A program made the translations under genes and the position numbers. A stretch of 64,000 nt of DNA from Acidobacteriota bacterium (GTDB taxonomy: Bacteria; Acidobacteriota; Terriglobia; Terriglobales; Acidobacteriaceae), in assembly GCA_018268895.1 (NCBI GenBank), contig JAFDVP010000009.1, positions 1 through 64,000 of the forward strand, in the 5' to 3' direction. The notes under the pieces are model-generated. The model was given only the letters and a program-made list of their open reading frames with translations. It was not told the origin of the DNA and made no database searches. Every line of letters begins with the position of its first letter. Position 1 is the stretch's first letter. Positions 53,717 through 62,898 of this stretch are shown here, one piece after another.

Positions 53717-55360
53717 CTAGCTCCTTGCCGAGGTGACGCGTTGGACAACGACGAGGGTTGCCGCCCGATCATCGGGGCTGCTTTTCGCTTCCGTTGGGGC
53801 GGAGACCACCCTGTACAGACCTCCATCAAGAAACTGATCGACCAGGACTGCGAGCGGGTGTTGATGCGGTTTTCGTTCGCGGACGTAGAAATATCCCTGA
53901 GAGTCTGTATAGACCGTCAGTTGATCGATAAGGAGGGCCGCCCCCATGATGGGTTGTCCAGTGGAATCGACGACGCGACCACGCAGGACCATCTGGCCCA
54001 TGATGTGGCGAGGCGCGACGGTGGAGTTGCCGGCGATCTCGGGAGAGATGGTGCCCTCTGCCTCAGTGGTATAGAGAAGGCTGCCATCGGGCGCTACGAA
54101 GGTCCCTCCGTTCAGTGTGAGGCGGCCAAAGAGATGGACTTGCGCGTTGAGGATGAGCGCTTCCTCAAACGGCTTGTCGATCCTGGATGGGACGTAGAAG
54201 GTCTGGTAGTCGGCGCTAAAAGTTGCGAGGTTCGATAGAAATGATCCGCCAAAGCCAAAGGTGCTGCGACCGCCTGATGTGTTGACCATTTGCGAGACGC
54301 TCCACCTGGGAGTAAGTGTCTCCTGCACTGTTGTAATCAGACTCTCGCTCTTCTGTGAACTATCGGGCTTGCTTATCAGGTAAGAGGCTTGCGTGTGGAC
54401 CCTTGGGCCGATAGAACGGGTGGCCGTATACGCGGTTGCGAGGTTATGTCCGCCGCCATATGCCGACTGAAATATGCTGGCCGACAACGATGTGCCGGCG
54501 ATCTGAAGGTTTGCCGAGGCCTGATTGACAGAGCTGCGAATCGTAAGGTTGGACTGATAGACGGGAGTCAGATAGTTTTGCCGTCCTACGCTGAAGCTGG
54601 ACCACTTTGTCGGCCGCACGGTAAGCAGGGTATTGTCGCGGTCCGGTTCCGCGGTAAGCGGTACGGCAATGTTTGCCCGTCGAAACTGGGATGACGATTC
54701 GATGTAAGCAGCTTTCATGTCGAATTTTGGCCGCGCAATCGACACGCTGGATGCGAGGTACAACTGGCCCGTTCCCATGCCTCCCGCCACTGCGAACTTC
54801 GTTCCGTGGTCGGAGTCATAGCCGAAGCTATGGATGATCGTTGCCCGAGTTGAGAGCGGCACCAGGACTTTGGTCGCGGCGGTCCACTGTGGGGCCACTT
54901 TGCCGGATGCGAAGATCATCACCGCAGGTTTTTCCGCGTGCGTGCCGAGAAAGAATGGACTGTTGAAGCTGGTCGACGTTTCACCAAGGAACCCATATAC
55001 GTTTGCATTGCCGTACCGGGAGTGCATGCCAAGCCCTACCACCGTGATGTAGTGTCCGGTTTCGAAGATGTCTGTTGGGAGGTCGAAGGGGACATTGTCG
55101 GTACCCAGGATGAGCGTGCGTTGTTCGAAGCTCTTGACGAGTTGTCCTCCACTGTAAAATTTGCCGCCAATAGTGCCGGCGCCTGCCGACGCGGCATAAC
55201 CTCTGGCGTGAACAGTTACGGTGCCGCCCTGCGACTGAAACAAAGTTGAGGTGCCTCCACTGAGTTCGATCACCTGTGCGCAGAGGGGTGCGGCGCTTGC
55301 AGCAAAAAAGAATACGGCCGCAATCCCCTGCGTGAGGACGGAATGCAATACTGTTCGCAT
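53717..55360 (-). CDS. Outer-membrane beta-barrel, usher-like (fibre operon)
   Basis: 547 residues. The ATG at 55360 overlaps the chaperone stop (TGATG), so translation is coupled. A signal peptide ends near LCA-Q. A beta-rich N-terminal domain (about 30-115, VIELSGGTSTLFQSQGGTVT) is followed by many alternating strands typical of a barrel (about 120-460). A C-terminal Ig-like regulatory domain (about 465-525, LRGRVVDSTGQPIMGAALL, TDSQGYFYVRE) resembles the end domains of ushers. True ushers are about 800 residues, so this would be a short form. The usher role rests on the neighbours and is inference. Confidence 0.65.
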   Translation of the reverse strand: MRTVLHSVLTQGIAAVFFFAASAAPLCAQVIELSGGTSTLFQSQGGTVTVHARGYAASAGAGTIGGKFYSGGQLVKSFEQRTLILGTDNVPFDLPTDIFETGHYITVVGLGMHSRYGNANVYGFLGETSTSFNSPFFLGTHAEKPAVMIFASGKVAPQWTAATKVLVPLSTRATIIHSFGYDSDHGTKFAVAGGMGTGQLYLASSVSIARPKFDMKAAYIESSSQFRRANIAVPLTAEPDRDNTLLTVRPTKWSSFSVGRQNYLTPVYQSNLTIRSSVNQASANLQIAGTSLSASIFQSAYGGGHNLATAYTATRSIGPRVHTQASYLISKPDSSQKSESLITTVQETLTPRWSVSQMVNTSGGRSTFGFGGSFLSNLATFSADYQTFYVPSRIDKPFEEALILNAQVHLFGRLTLNGGTFVAPDGSLLYTTEAEGTISPEIAGNSTVAPRHIMGQMVLRGRVVDSTGQPIMGAALLIDQLTVYTDSQGYFYVRERKPHQHPLAVLVDQFLDGGLYRVVSAPTEAKSSPDDRAATLVVVQRVTSARS

Positions 55361-56046
55361 CAATTGATGGCTGCTGGAATGGGGCGCTTTAGATGGAAGC
55401 GATCGAAGCGAAGGTCAAGCTCGGTGGGCGGCGAACTTTCCTTCCAGCTCATTTCAATACGTCTTGAAGCTCCGGGCAGAAGCGGAAAGCCGGACAGGTC
55501 GCCTGAGCTGTGATCTCCCACCGCCTGCACGGACTGAACGCGCGTCAGCGCCGCACTGTCGTTGCTGATGTTGCAAGTCAGCCTGCGGGTCTCGACGTTG
55601 TAGGAGAGATCGCTTACGGCGATGCTGGATTGTGCGATCGGCTGCTTCTGATAGAGATAGACCGTATGCGGAAGCATGAGCCTTACGTCAAGGCCTTCGC
55701 TGTGTTTGGGCGACGAAAATGTTGCGTACAAGGTGAACCATGCAGGAAGCTGGTCGGCCGTGGCTTTGTAGAAGACATAGTAAGTCTGTTTGGGTTGCAG
55801 GCGGACGCTCATGGCCGATAGCTCGACATGAATGTTGCTGTCGAGATCTCTAAAGACGCCTTTTCCTTCTGGGGTGATGCTGAAGCTTTTTGGCTCCAGC
55901 ACCACGACCATGGGCGACATGGTGTTGTTTGTCAGGGCGACTTTGCCGTCAGCCTTTCCTTTGTACTCAACGATGACAGGCTGAACGCTTTGAGCGAGCA
56001 TGCTTCCGGACAGCAACAAGACAGCGGGAAATATCCGCAGATACAT
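55360..56046 (-). CDS. PapD-like periplasmic chaperone (fibre operon)
   Basis: 228 residues from the ATG at 56046 with AGAGAGG before it (a GTG at 56052 is also possible). Signal peptide ends at MLA-Q. The N-terminal Ig-like domain has the chaperone pattern VALTNNTMSPMVVVLEPKSF, then VRLQPKQTYYVFYKATADQL, PAWFTLYATFSSP and VRLMLPHTVYLYQKQPI. A second Ig-like domain has LTCNISNDSAALTRVQSV and LLPGASRRIEMSW. This matches archaic chaperone-usher chaperones by eye. It would hold pilin subunits by donor-strand complementation. Confidence 0.72.
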   Translation of the reverse strand: MYLRIFPAVLLLSGSMLAQSVQPVIVEYKGKADGKVALTNNTMSPMVVVLEPKSFSITPEGKGVFRDLDSNIHVELSAMSVRLQPKQTYYVFYKATADQLPAWFTLYATFSSPKHSEGLDVRLMLPHTVYLYQKQPIAQSSIAVSDLSYNVETRRLTCNISNDSAALTRVQSVQAVGDHSSGDLSGFPLLPGASRRIEMSWKESSPPTELDLRFDRFHLKRPIPAAIN

Positions 56047-56085
56047 AGGCACCTCTCTGTAGGTCTCAAGAATTAATTCTCTGGT

Positions 56086-56661
56086 TTAGAGAGCCTGCGC
56101 CTGAAGAGTTAGCGTGCCCGTATAAGTCGCTGAAGGTAGCTGCGGGATGGAAGATAGATCAATTTCGAGATTTAGATTGTCGGTGCGCGACGAAGCCCGG
56201 TTTGTGGAGCTGAGCGACTGCGTAAAGAGCGTAAGACCGGCGCCGGCGGTTCCCAGTGCCGCTGTCTGGGTGAAGGCCGTGAAGGTTGTTGGAGTTCCAG
56301 TTGTCATTTGCCCGAGGACGGCAGAGGTAGGGATGTTCGCAACCGGCGGACCCGCAAACGTAAGAGCATTGGCACTGGCGAAGTAAGCGTCCAGCACAAC
56401 ATTGGCGCGGCCCGATCCGAGGACCCAGGTTGTGGTGATCGCTACGGGGGCGCTGCCGGCGGCGACTCCGCCCGAGATGAGTGCGAAGTTGACGGCATTG
56501 GGTGTGGCCGAGATGGTCAGGGTTTCACCCAGGGTTGCTGTGAGCGAGACGCTTGCCGTGTTTGAGTTTATTGCTTGAGAGAACGAGGCGGGAGAAGAAG
56601 CGGCAAGGATGACAAGGGCACATAGCGTGCCCAACGAAAGTGAACTCTTGATGCTCAACAT
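56086..56661 (-). CDS. Pilin-like secreted protein, paralog 1 (fibre operon)
   Basis: 191 residues. Signal peptide to about SFS-Q. The mature part is beta-rich: SLTATLGETLTISATPNAVN, APVAITTTWVLGSGRANVVL, and the closing LEIDLSSIPQLPSATYTGTL then TLQAQAL. It is paralogous to the last gene of the operon. It is first in the operon, as major subunits usually are. A short AT-rich region separates it from the chaperone gene. Confidence 0.7.
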   Translation of the reverse strand: MLSIKSSLSLGTLCALVILAASSPASFSQAINSNTASVSLTATLGETLTISATPNAVNFALISGGVAAGSAPVAITTTWVLGSGRANVVLDAYFASANALTFAGPPVANIPTSAVLGQMTTGTPTTFTAFTQTAALGTAGAGLTLFTQSLSSTNRASSRTDNLNLEIDLSSIPQLPSATYTGTLTLQAQAL

Positions 56662-56940
56662 ATGAGTTGCTCCGAGTACTGCTCTGGTTCGGCTTTCGGA
56701 TGCGACCAGCCAGCGGATGTCTTTTGGACTTAGTCGCAGGCGAAGGCGGATTTATAAGTAAGTCAACAAGTTACGAAAGTAATTCTTCGTAAAAGTCAAC
56801 CACGATTGTTTACCGGGTAGATGCTAGGCCCGTGGTTGCTTTTAGAGACATACAACTTTAGTTGTAACTAACGCTCGGATGTAGGGATGTTTACCGCCAA
56901 TTCGAGGGACCTATGCTCCCACTGTGTAGCTATAAGCCTT
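56662..56940. other. Divergent AT-rich control region
   Basis: 279 bp between the fibre operon and the VHL-like gene. It is clearly AT-richer than its surroundings (for example AAGTAAGTCAACAAGTTACG at 56756). No gene or family A/B/C repeat. Promoters for both directions must lie here, but I cannot place them. Confidence 0.4.
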
Positions 56941-57912
56941 ATGCCTTTATTCCTTCGATTTCGTTACGCGGTGTTTCTACTATTACCGGGTTTGCTGGCA
57001 GTACCTGGAATGTTGATCTCCCAGACAGTAAGCGCAACAGAGTCTGTTGAAAGTCTTAGTGTGCCGGAGTTTGGGTTCTACGATAAGTATGTAAGCTGCG
57101 GTGGAGTTACATTCAGAAGCTCCAAGCACACCAAGGACCATGAACTGAGTGGCCTATGCGTCAGGCTGGACAGGATGCTGGCGAAGCAGGACGATGCGCG
57201 ACGAAATATGGCACAACGCGGCGTCGAGTTCCATGTGGTTGCCGCGGATGAGCAGGTCGCCTCCCTGCCTGAGTATCGCGGAGTTGGTCGCGATGGGAGA
57301 GCGCTCGACGTTGGCGTGTATGGCAGTTGCGTCGAGTCGAAACAGGGTGGCAGCGATGGAAGTTGTTCGCGTCAACTGGCGATCAGTATCTTCCTTTTCG
57401 GTTTTGACGAGCAGATGCGCAGGCATATCGAAGAGCAGTTTCGCAGCGCCAGGCTAAAGGGTCTTTGGCGAGACGATGCCGCCGGGGAGAGCGCGAAGGA
57501 GTATTGGGCGCAGCTTTCCGTGCGGTACTTCGGATGGGGGCGAGCGACCGCCGTTGAGCTTCGCGCGTATGATCCGGGCGGGTACGCCTTGCTCGACCAT
57601 ATCTACGGCGGGTTCGAGCGGCCTCGCGCGATCGAGGTGATTCGCGCCAGAAGCGTGTCGAAGCTGGCGATATCGAAGGTCAACAAAGTGCCCGCCCAGA
57701 TACAGCTTGTCAATAACAGCGCCAGGCCGATCCGGGTCTTCTGGATGGATACGGAAGGGAAGAGCAGGGAGGTCGGCGAGCTGGGCCCGTTCAACCGGAC
57801 GATCCGGGACACATCGTTGTCGCAGGTTTGGATCGTTGAGGACGAGCGCGGGGTGGAGATGGACCGCTTTATCGTGGAAGATCCTGTGAGTGAATATATC
57901 GCTGCGGACTGA
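56941..57912 (+). CDS. Secreted protein with degenerate metallopeptidase-like core and VHL beta-domain-like C-terminus
   Basis: 323 residues from the ATG at 56941 (a frame from 56887 adds a part with no signal character). Signal peptide about 1-28. The middle (about 45-230) has RGVEFHVVAADEQVASLPEY and EYWAQLSVRYFGWG ... LRAYDPGGYALLDHIYG, a pattern I know from secreted zinc-peptidase-like proteins (EYFAEL...YFG...DP..Y.LL). No HExxH is present, so it would be inactive. Residues 251-314 (IQLVNNSARPIRVFWMDTEG, then SLSQVWIVED) resemble the VHL beta domain, including the N-S and W-x-x-x-x-G positions. Both calls are by eye. Function unknown. Confidence 0.6.
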   Translation: MPLFLRFRYAVFLLLPGLLAVPGMLISQTVSATESVESLSVPEFGFYDKYVSCGGVTFRSSKHTKDHELSGLCVRLDRMLAKQDDARRNMAQRGVEFHVVAADEQVASLPEYRGVGRDGRALDVGVYGSCVESKQGGSDGSCSRQLAISIFLFGFDEQMRRHIEEQFRSARLKGLWRDDAAGESAKEYWAQLSVRYFGWGRATAVELRAYDPGGYALLDHIYGGFERPRAIEVIRARSVSKLAISKVNKVPAQIQLVNNSARPIRVFWMDTEGKSREVGELGPFNRTIRDTSLSQVWIVEDERGVEMDRFIVEDPVSEYIAAD

Positions 57913-58094
57913 TGCAGGTGAGCGGACGGTATTGTCCCGGCGGCTGCCGCGCCTTTTGCGATTAGAGGCGCCTGGCAGCGATGACCATGCAGAAAATACC
58001 CACTGCCTGTAGAAATAAGAGCAGGCGACAAAAAGACTTGTCAGCCGTAGTGTTTTTGTAATAATTTGCAGGGCAGAAATAAAAAGCGTTTTTC

Positions 58095-58952
58095 ATGGTG
58101 CGTATGTTGAGACCGGCGTTTTTCTCCAAGCGGCTGGCTTTGAAGGTTCTGTTGCCTTCGGCCTGTGTTTTGATTCTCGTGGGTGTGGCGTATGGGCAGA
58201 ATCAGGCCCCGGCCAGGCCGAAGGCTACAGTGGGGAGCCAGGGACCTTTGCCTGTGCACGAGGCCTTTTCGGCGGCGGCGATTGATGCTGGCGGTTCGCT
58301 GTTTCAGCAGCACTGCGCGTTCTGTCACGGACGCGATGCGGGCGGCGGCGAGACCGGGCCCGACCTGACGCGGTCGAAGATGGTCTTCGACGACAAGAAG
58401 GGCGAGAACATCGGGGCCATCATTCGGAACGGGCGCATGGAGAAAGGGATGCCAAAGTTCACGCTCGGCGATACCGAGGTGATGGACCTGGTGGCGTTCG
58501 TTCACTCGCAGCAGGACAAGGCGATGTCGCAGACGGGGAACAGGAAGGGCGTCGACACTGCGGACTTGCAGACGGGAAATGTCGACGAGGGCAGGAAGTA
58601 CTTCAACGGCGCGGGGACGTGCGCGAAGTGCCACTCGGCGACGGGCGACCTGGCCGGGATTGCGTCACGGTATGAGGGGTTGAAGCTGGAGCAGCAGATG
58701 CTGTATCCGCGCAACGTGAAGGCGAAGGCGAGCGTGACGACGCGCGACGGAAAGACGAGCACGGGAACGCTGGCGTTTCAGGATGAGTTCACGATCGCTC
58801 TGACCGGCGACGACGGCGTGTACCGCTCGTGGCACAAGCGCGATGTGAGCTACAAGGTGGACGCTCCGGCGGAGGCGCACGTGGAGCTGTTCGACAAGTA
58901 CACGGACGCCGACATTCACAACCTGATGGCTTATATCCAGACACTCCGCTAG
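58095..58952 (+). CDS. Diheme cytochrome c, periplasmic
   Basis: 285 residues. After a signal/anchor helix (about 15-35) come two heme c sites: CAFCH with axial Met in KGMPKF, and CAKCH near residue 177. Between and after is a beta-rich part (TRDGKTSTGTLAFQDEFTIA, KRDVSYKVD) ending with a cytochrome-like helix, DIHNLMAYIQTLR. It probably takes electrons from the PQQ dehydrogenase encoded 33 bp downstream and passes them to the respiratory chain. Confidence 0.9.
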   Translation: MVRMLRPAFFSKRLALKVLLPSACVLILVGVAYGQNQAPARPKATVGSQGPLPVHEAFSAAAIDAGGSLFQQHCAFCHGRDAGGGETGPDLTRSKMVFDDKKGENIGAIIRNGRMEKGMPKFTLGDTEVMDLVAFVHSQQDKAMSQTGNRKGVDTADLQTGNVDEGRKYFNGAGTCAKCHSATGDLAGIASRYEGLKLEQQMLYPRNVKAKASVTTRDGKTSTGTLAFQDEFTIALTGDDGVYRSWHKRDVSYKVDAPAEAHVELFDKYTDADIHNLMAYIQTLR

Positions 58953-58985
58953 CAAGACGTACTGCCGTGAAAGGCCGAGATCGCT

Positions 58986-60569
58986 ATGAAGCTGCTTTAT
59001 CGTTCGATGATTCGTTTTGGATTTGTTGTTGGCGCTTTGGCATCGGCCCCGGCGCTTGTGGCGCAGGGGGTGAGCACGGAGACGCTGCTGCATCCGCCGA
59101 AGGACAGTTGGCCGATCTATCACGGTGACTACTCGGGGAAGCGCCATAGCAGCCTGACGCAGATTACGCCGCAGAATGTGAAGAACATGACGCTGGCGTG
59201 GGCGTTTCAGACCAACCAGGCGGCGCAGGTGAAGTCCGCGCCGCTGCTGGTGGATGGCATTCTGTACTTCACGGTGCCGGACAACATATGGGCCGTGGAC
59301 GCGCGTTCGGGGCGGATGGTGTGGCACCATAACGTTCCGACGACGAAGGGGCTTCACATCGGCCATCGTGGCGTGGCTGTGTACAAGGACAAGCTCTACT
59401 ACACAACGACGGACGCGCATCTTCAGTGTCTGGATGCGCGCGACGGCAAGGTGAAGTGGGACGTTGAAATCGCCGATGCGAGCAAGGGGCAGTGGGCGAC
59501 GATGTCTCCGCTGATCGTGGGCAATCACGTGATGGTGGGGGCTTCGGGAGACTTCGACAACTTGCAGGGCTTTATACGGTCGGTCGATCCGGAGACGGGC
59601 GCGACGCAGTGGCAGTGGGATGCGACGCCGCCGGTGGGGACTCCGAAGACGACGACGGGAGGCAATGCCTGGCTGACGGGCACCTACGATCCGGAGCTGA
59701 ACCTGGTGTATTGGGGGACGGGAAATCCGACGCCGGTGCTGAATGGCAAGGTGCGGCCGGGGGACAACCTTTACACGTGCAGCATCGTTGCGTTGAACCC
59801 GGAGACGGGCAAGCTGGTGTGGGCGTTTCAGCCTTCGCCGCACGACACGCACGACTGGGACGCGGTGGAGATTCCGGTACTGGTCGATGGCGACTTCCAC
59901 GGCAAGCCGCGCAAGATGCTGATGCAGGCCTCGCGCAATGGCTACTTCTTCGTGCTGGACCGCACCAACGGCAAGAGCCTGCTGACGACGACGTTCGGGC
60001 CGGTGAACTGGACGCTTGGCGTGGATAAGGATGGCCGTCCGATTCCGAATCCCGATAAGGAGCCCGCGCCGGATGGACGTTTGATTGCGCCTGACGAGGG
60101 GGGCATGACGAACTATCGCTCGCCGAGCTTCGACCCGAAGACGGGGCTGTTTATCGTGAGCGCGGCTCCGAGCTACAGCCTGTACTTCGCGAAGCCCGCG
60201 GATGGAACGTATGGATGGGCCGGTGCGGACTATGGGTTGTGGAAGAAGGGCGTGCTGGAGGCGATCGACTATCAGACGGGAAAGATCCGCTGGTCGCATG
60301 AGCTGGGCGAGGGTGGGCCGGGGTCGGGCGTGCTGACGACGGCCTCGGGGCTGGTGTTTTCGGGTGACACTGCCGGAAACTTTCTGGCGCTGGATACGGC
60401 GAACGGGAAGACGCTGTGGCACGCGTACTCCGGTAGCGGCATCAACGGCGGGCCCGAGACCTACGAGCTCGACGGCAGGCAGTATGTGCTGATGACGAGC
60501 GGCAGCGTGTTGTTTGCGTGGAGTCTGCCCGAGGCGGAGCACGCAGGAGCGGCGCGCGCGGCGAAGTAG
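58986..60569 (+). CDS. PQQ-dependent alcohol/sugar dehydrogenase, eight-bladed propeller
   Basis: 527 residues with a signal peptide (about 1-27). Propeller blades show the W-motif, for example WPIYHGDYSGKRHSSLTQIT, IWAVDARSGRMVWHH and VALNPETGKLVWAFQPSPHD. HDTHDWDAVEIPVL carries the catalytic/metal region. GTYGWAGADYGLWKKGVLEA and AYSGSGINGGPETYELDGRQ close the fold. No adjacent Cys-Cys pair is seen, so the vicinal disulfide of methanol dehydrogenases is missing. It oxidises an alcohol or sugar in the periplasm, coupled to the upstream cytochrome. Confidence 0.9.
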   Translation: MKLLYRSMIRFGFVVGALASAPALVAQGVSTETLLHPPKDSWPIYHGDYSGKRHSSLTQITPQNVKNMTLAWAFQTNQAAQVKSAPLLVDGILYFTVPDNIWAVDARSGRMVWHHNVPTTKGLHIGHRGVAVYKDKLYYTTTDAHLQCLDARDGKVKWDVEIADASKGQWATMSPLIVGNHVMVGASGDFDNLQGFIRSVDPETGATQWQWDATPPVGTPKTTTGGNAWLTGTYDPELNLVYWGTGNPTPVLNGKVRPGDNLYTCSIVALNPETGKLVWAFQPSPHDTHDWDAVEIPVLVDGDFHGKPRKMLMQASRNGYFFVLDRTNGKSLLTTTFGPVNWTLGVDKDGRPIPNPDKEPAPDGRLIAPDEGGMTNYRSPSFDPKTGLFIVSAAPSYSLYFAKPADGTYGWAGADYGLWKKGVLEAIDYQTGKIRWSHELGEGGPGSGVLTTASGLVFSGDTAGNFLALDTANGKTLWHAYSGSGINGGPETYELDGRQYVLMTSGSVLFAWSLPEAEHAGAARAAK

Positions 60570-60612
60570 CGACGGCTGAAGCTCGATGGCGGGAGTGAGG
60601 AGGATTGCGACG

Positions 60613-61617
60613 ATGTTTCGACGATGGTTGTCTGGCACGGCGTTGGTGGCAACGCTTTCCTTGTTGATGGCCGCCGCGCCCGCGATGGCGGCTGAGCGCA
60701 TCCACGTGATGATTCTGGACGGCGAGAGCGCGGCCTCGTATCACAACTGGAAGGCGGTTACGCCGATCCTGAAGAAGGAGCTGGACGAGACGGGACTGTT
60801 TGACGTGGAGGTGGTAACGGCTCCTGTTGCGGGCGCAGACTTCAGCTCGTTCAAGCCGGAGTGGAAGAAGTATCGCGTGGTTGTGTTCAACTACGACGCT
60901 CCTGCGGACCGCTGGCCTGCGGAGTTGAAGGAGTCGTTTGAGAGCTACATGAAGGGCGGCGGCGGCATGGTGACGGTCCACGCGGCCGACAATGCCTTCA
61001 ACGGGTGGACCGCCTTCAACGAGATGATCGGCGTGGGAGGGTGGCGCGGCCGCAACGAGACGTCGGGGCCGCACTGGTACTACAAGGACGGCAAGCTGGT
61101 CTCGGACGCCGGCCCCGGCAGAGCGGGATCGCATGGGATGCGGATTCCGTACAAGGTCGCGCTGCAGAATACGGAGCATCCGATCGTGAAGGGTTTGCCG
61201 AAGACGTGGATGCACCAGGGCGATGAGCTGTATGCGAACCTGCGCGGGCCGGGAAAGAACATGACGGTGCTGGCGACGGCGTACTCGGACCCCGCGAACC
61301 ATGGGACGGGATTCGATGAGCCGCAGTTGATGGTTCTCAATTACGGCAAGGGACGGGTGTTCCACATGACGCAGGGGCATGATGGAGATGCGCTGAGTTC
61401 GGTCGATAGCGTCGTTGTCTTTCAGCGGGGCGTGGAGTGGGCCGCTACGGGAAAGGTGACGCAGCGCGTGCCGGCGGATTTTCCAACCGCGAATACGGTC
61501 AGCTATCGCTCAGACCTTGCGGCGATGGACCCGAACGCCGTGAAGGGGCAGAATCCTTTAGACTTTGCTCTACCGGCTCCGCCTGTGCGGGGAGCGGCGG
61601 GGACGCCTCGCCGATAG
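60613..61617 (+). CDS. ThuA-domain protein, secreted
   Basis: 334 residues from the ATG at 60613, which has AGGAGG upstream and starts a signal peptide ending AMA-A; the ATG at 60586 is less likely. The glutamine-amidotransferase-like ThuA fold shows ILDGESAASYHNWKAVTPIL, VVVFNYDAPADRWP, GGGGMVTVHAADNAFNGW, EHPIVKGLPKTWMHQGDELY and GRVFHMTQGHDGDALSS. ThuA proteins act in trehalose and 3-keto-glycoside breakdown. Context with an isomerase-like protein and a Gfo/Idh oxidoreductase fits oxidative sugar catabolism. Confidence 0.9.
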   Translation: MFRRWLSGTALVATLSLLMAAAPAMAAERIHVMILDGESAASYHNWKAVTPILKKELDETGLFDVEVVTAPVAGADFSSFKPEWKKYRVVVFNYDAPADRWPAELKESFESYMKGGGGMVTVHAADNAFNGWTAFNEMIGVGGWRGRNETSGPHWYYKDGKLVSDAGPGRAGSHGMRIPYKVALQNTEHPIVKGLPKTWMHQGDELYANLRGPGKNMTVLATAYSDPANHGTGFDEPQLMVLNYGKGRVFHMTQGHDGDALSSVDSVVVFQRGVEWAATGKVTQRVPADFPTANTVSYRSDLAAMDPNAVKGQNPLDFALPAPPVRGAAGTPRR

Positions 61618-61679
61618 GACGTTGGTCTTCTGTTGGCGTATTGATTCGTTGAAAGCGAAGGGTAGTGTCGCCACGAGAG

Positions 61680-61716
61680 AAATACAGGGATTCTTCGCCT
61701 TCGGCTCAGAATGACG
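61680..61716 (+). repeat. Family B variant repeat (copy B9)
   Basis: AAATACAGGGATTCTTCGCC then TTCGGCTCAGAATGACGG, almost identical to the copy at 47747. Confidence 0.7.
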
Positions 61717-61797
61717 GCTCGGTTGAAGACCTACGGATCAGAACGACGACCGTTAACATTGATGGCTAGTAGATGTTTGGAAGAAGGTAGAGCAACG

Positions 61798-62856
61798 ATG
61801 AAGACGATTAAGGGGCCGGGGATCTTTCTGGCGCAGTTTGCCGGTGATGCGGCTCCGTTCAACAGCCTGGACACGATTGCAGCTTGGGCGGCGGAGCTTG
61901 GGTACAAGGGCGTGCAGATTCCTACGTGGGACGCGCGGCTGTTCGACCTGAAGCTTGCTGCCGAGAGCAAGACGTACTGCGACGAGTTGCAAGGAACGCT
62001 TGCACGGCATGGGCTGGTGGTGACGGAGCTTTCGACGCACCTACAGGGGCAGTTGGTTGCGGTGCATCCGGCATATGACTCGCTGTTCGACAGCTTTGCT
62101 CCGGCGAGCGTGCATGGGAACGCTTCGGCGAGGCAGGCGTGGGCGACCGAGCAGCTACACTTTGCGGCGAAGGCGTCAAAGAACCTTGGACTGAAGGCGC
62201 ACGCGACGTTTTCGGGCGCGCTGGCGTGGCCTTATCTTTACCCGTGGCCGCAGCGGCCGAACGGACTGGTGGAGGCCGCCTTCACAGAGCTTGCGGCGCG
62301 GTGGAGGCCGATCCTCGACGTCTTCGACGAGAACGGCGTCGACGCCTGCTTCGAGGTGCATCCGGGCGAGGACATTCACGATGGCGCGTCCTTTGAGATG
62401 TTTCTCGACCGGCTGAAGGAGCATCCGCGCTGCAACCTGCTGTATGATCCGAGCCACTTTGTCTTGCAGCAACTGGACTACCTCGCGTACATCGATCTCT
62501 ACCATTCGCGTATCAAGATGTTTCACGTGAAGGACGCGGAGTTCAACCCGACGGGCAGGCAGGGAGTTTACGGCGGGTTTCAGTCGTGGGTGAATCGCGC
62601 GGGGAGGTTCCGCTCGCTGGGCGATGGACAGGTGGACTTCGGAGGGATCTTCTCGAAGCTGACGCAGTATGGGTACGACGGCTGGGCGGTGATGGAGTGG
62701 GAGTGCTGCATCAAGAGCTCGGAGCAGGGCGCGGAGGAGGGAGCGCCGTTCATTGCGTCGCATATTATTCGCGCGGCGGAGCGGGCGTTCGACGACTTTG
62801 CGGGAGCGGGAACGGACCAGGAGGCGATCCAGCGGCTGCTTGGCTTGAAGCGCTGA
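61798..62856 (+). CDS. Sugar phosphate isomerase/epimerase-like TIM barrel
   Basis: 352 residues from the ATG at 61798; the frame begins at 61711 but inside a repeat. Xylose isomerase-like AP endonuclease 2 fold: FNSLDTIAAWAAELGYKGVQ, IPTWDARLFDL, CFEVHPGEDIHDG (metal Glu and His), LLYDPSHFVLQQLDYLAYID, HSRIKMFHVKDAEF and WAVMEWECC. It is likely a cytoplasmic isomerase or epimerase, or a 3-keto-glycoside lyase-type enzyme, of the sugar pathway encoded here. Confidence 0.9.
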   Translation: MKTIKGPGIFLAQFAGDAAPFNSLDTIAAWAAELGYKGVQIPTWDARLFDLKLAAESKTYCDELQGTLARHGLVVTELSTHLQGQLVAVHPAYDSLFDSFAPASVHGNASARQAWATEQLHFAAKASKNLGLKAHATFSGALAWPYLYPWPQRPNGLVEAAFTELAARWRPILDVFDENGVDACFEVHPGEDIHDGASFEMFLDRLKEHPRCNLLYDPSHFVLQQLDYLAYIDLYHSRIKMFHVKDAEFNPTGRQGVYGGFQSWVNRAGRFRSLGDGQVDFGGIFSKLTQYGYDGWAVMEWECCIKSSEQGAEEGAPFIASHIIRAAERAFDDFAGAGTDQEAIQRLLGLKR

Positions 62857-62898
62857 GGCGGATTTGCGCGTTGTGTAGAGGCTGAACAGCAGGAGTAT

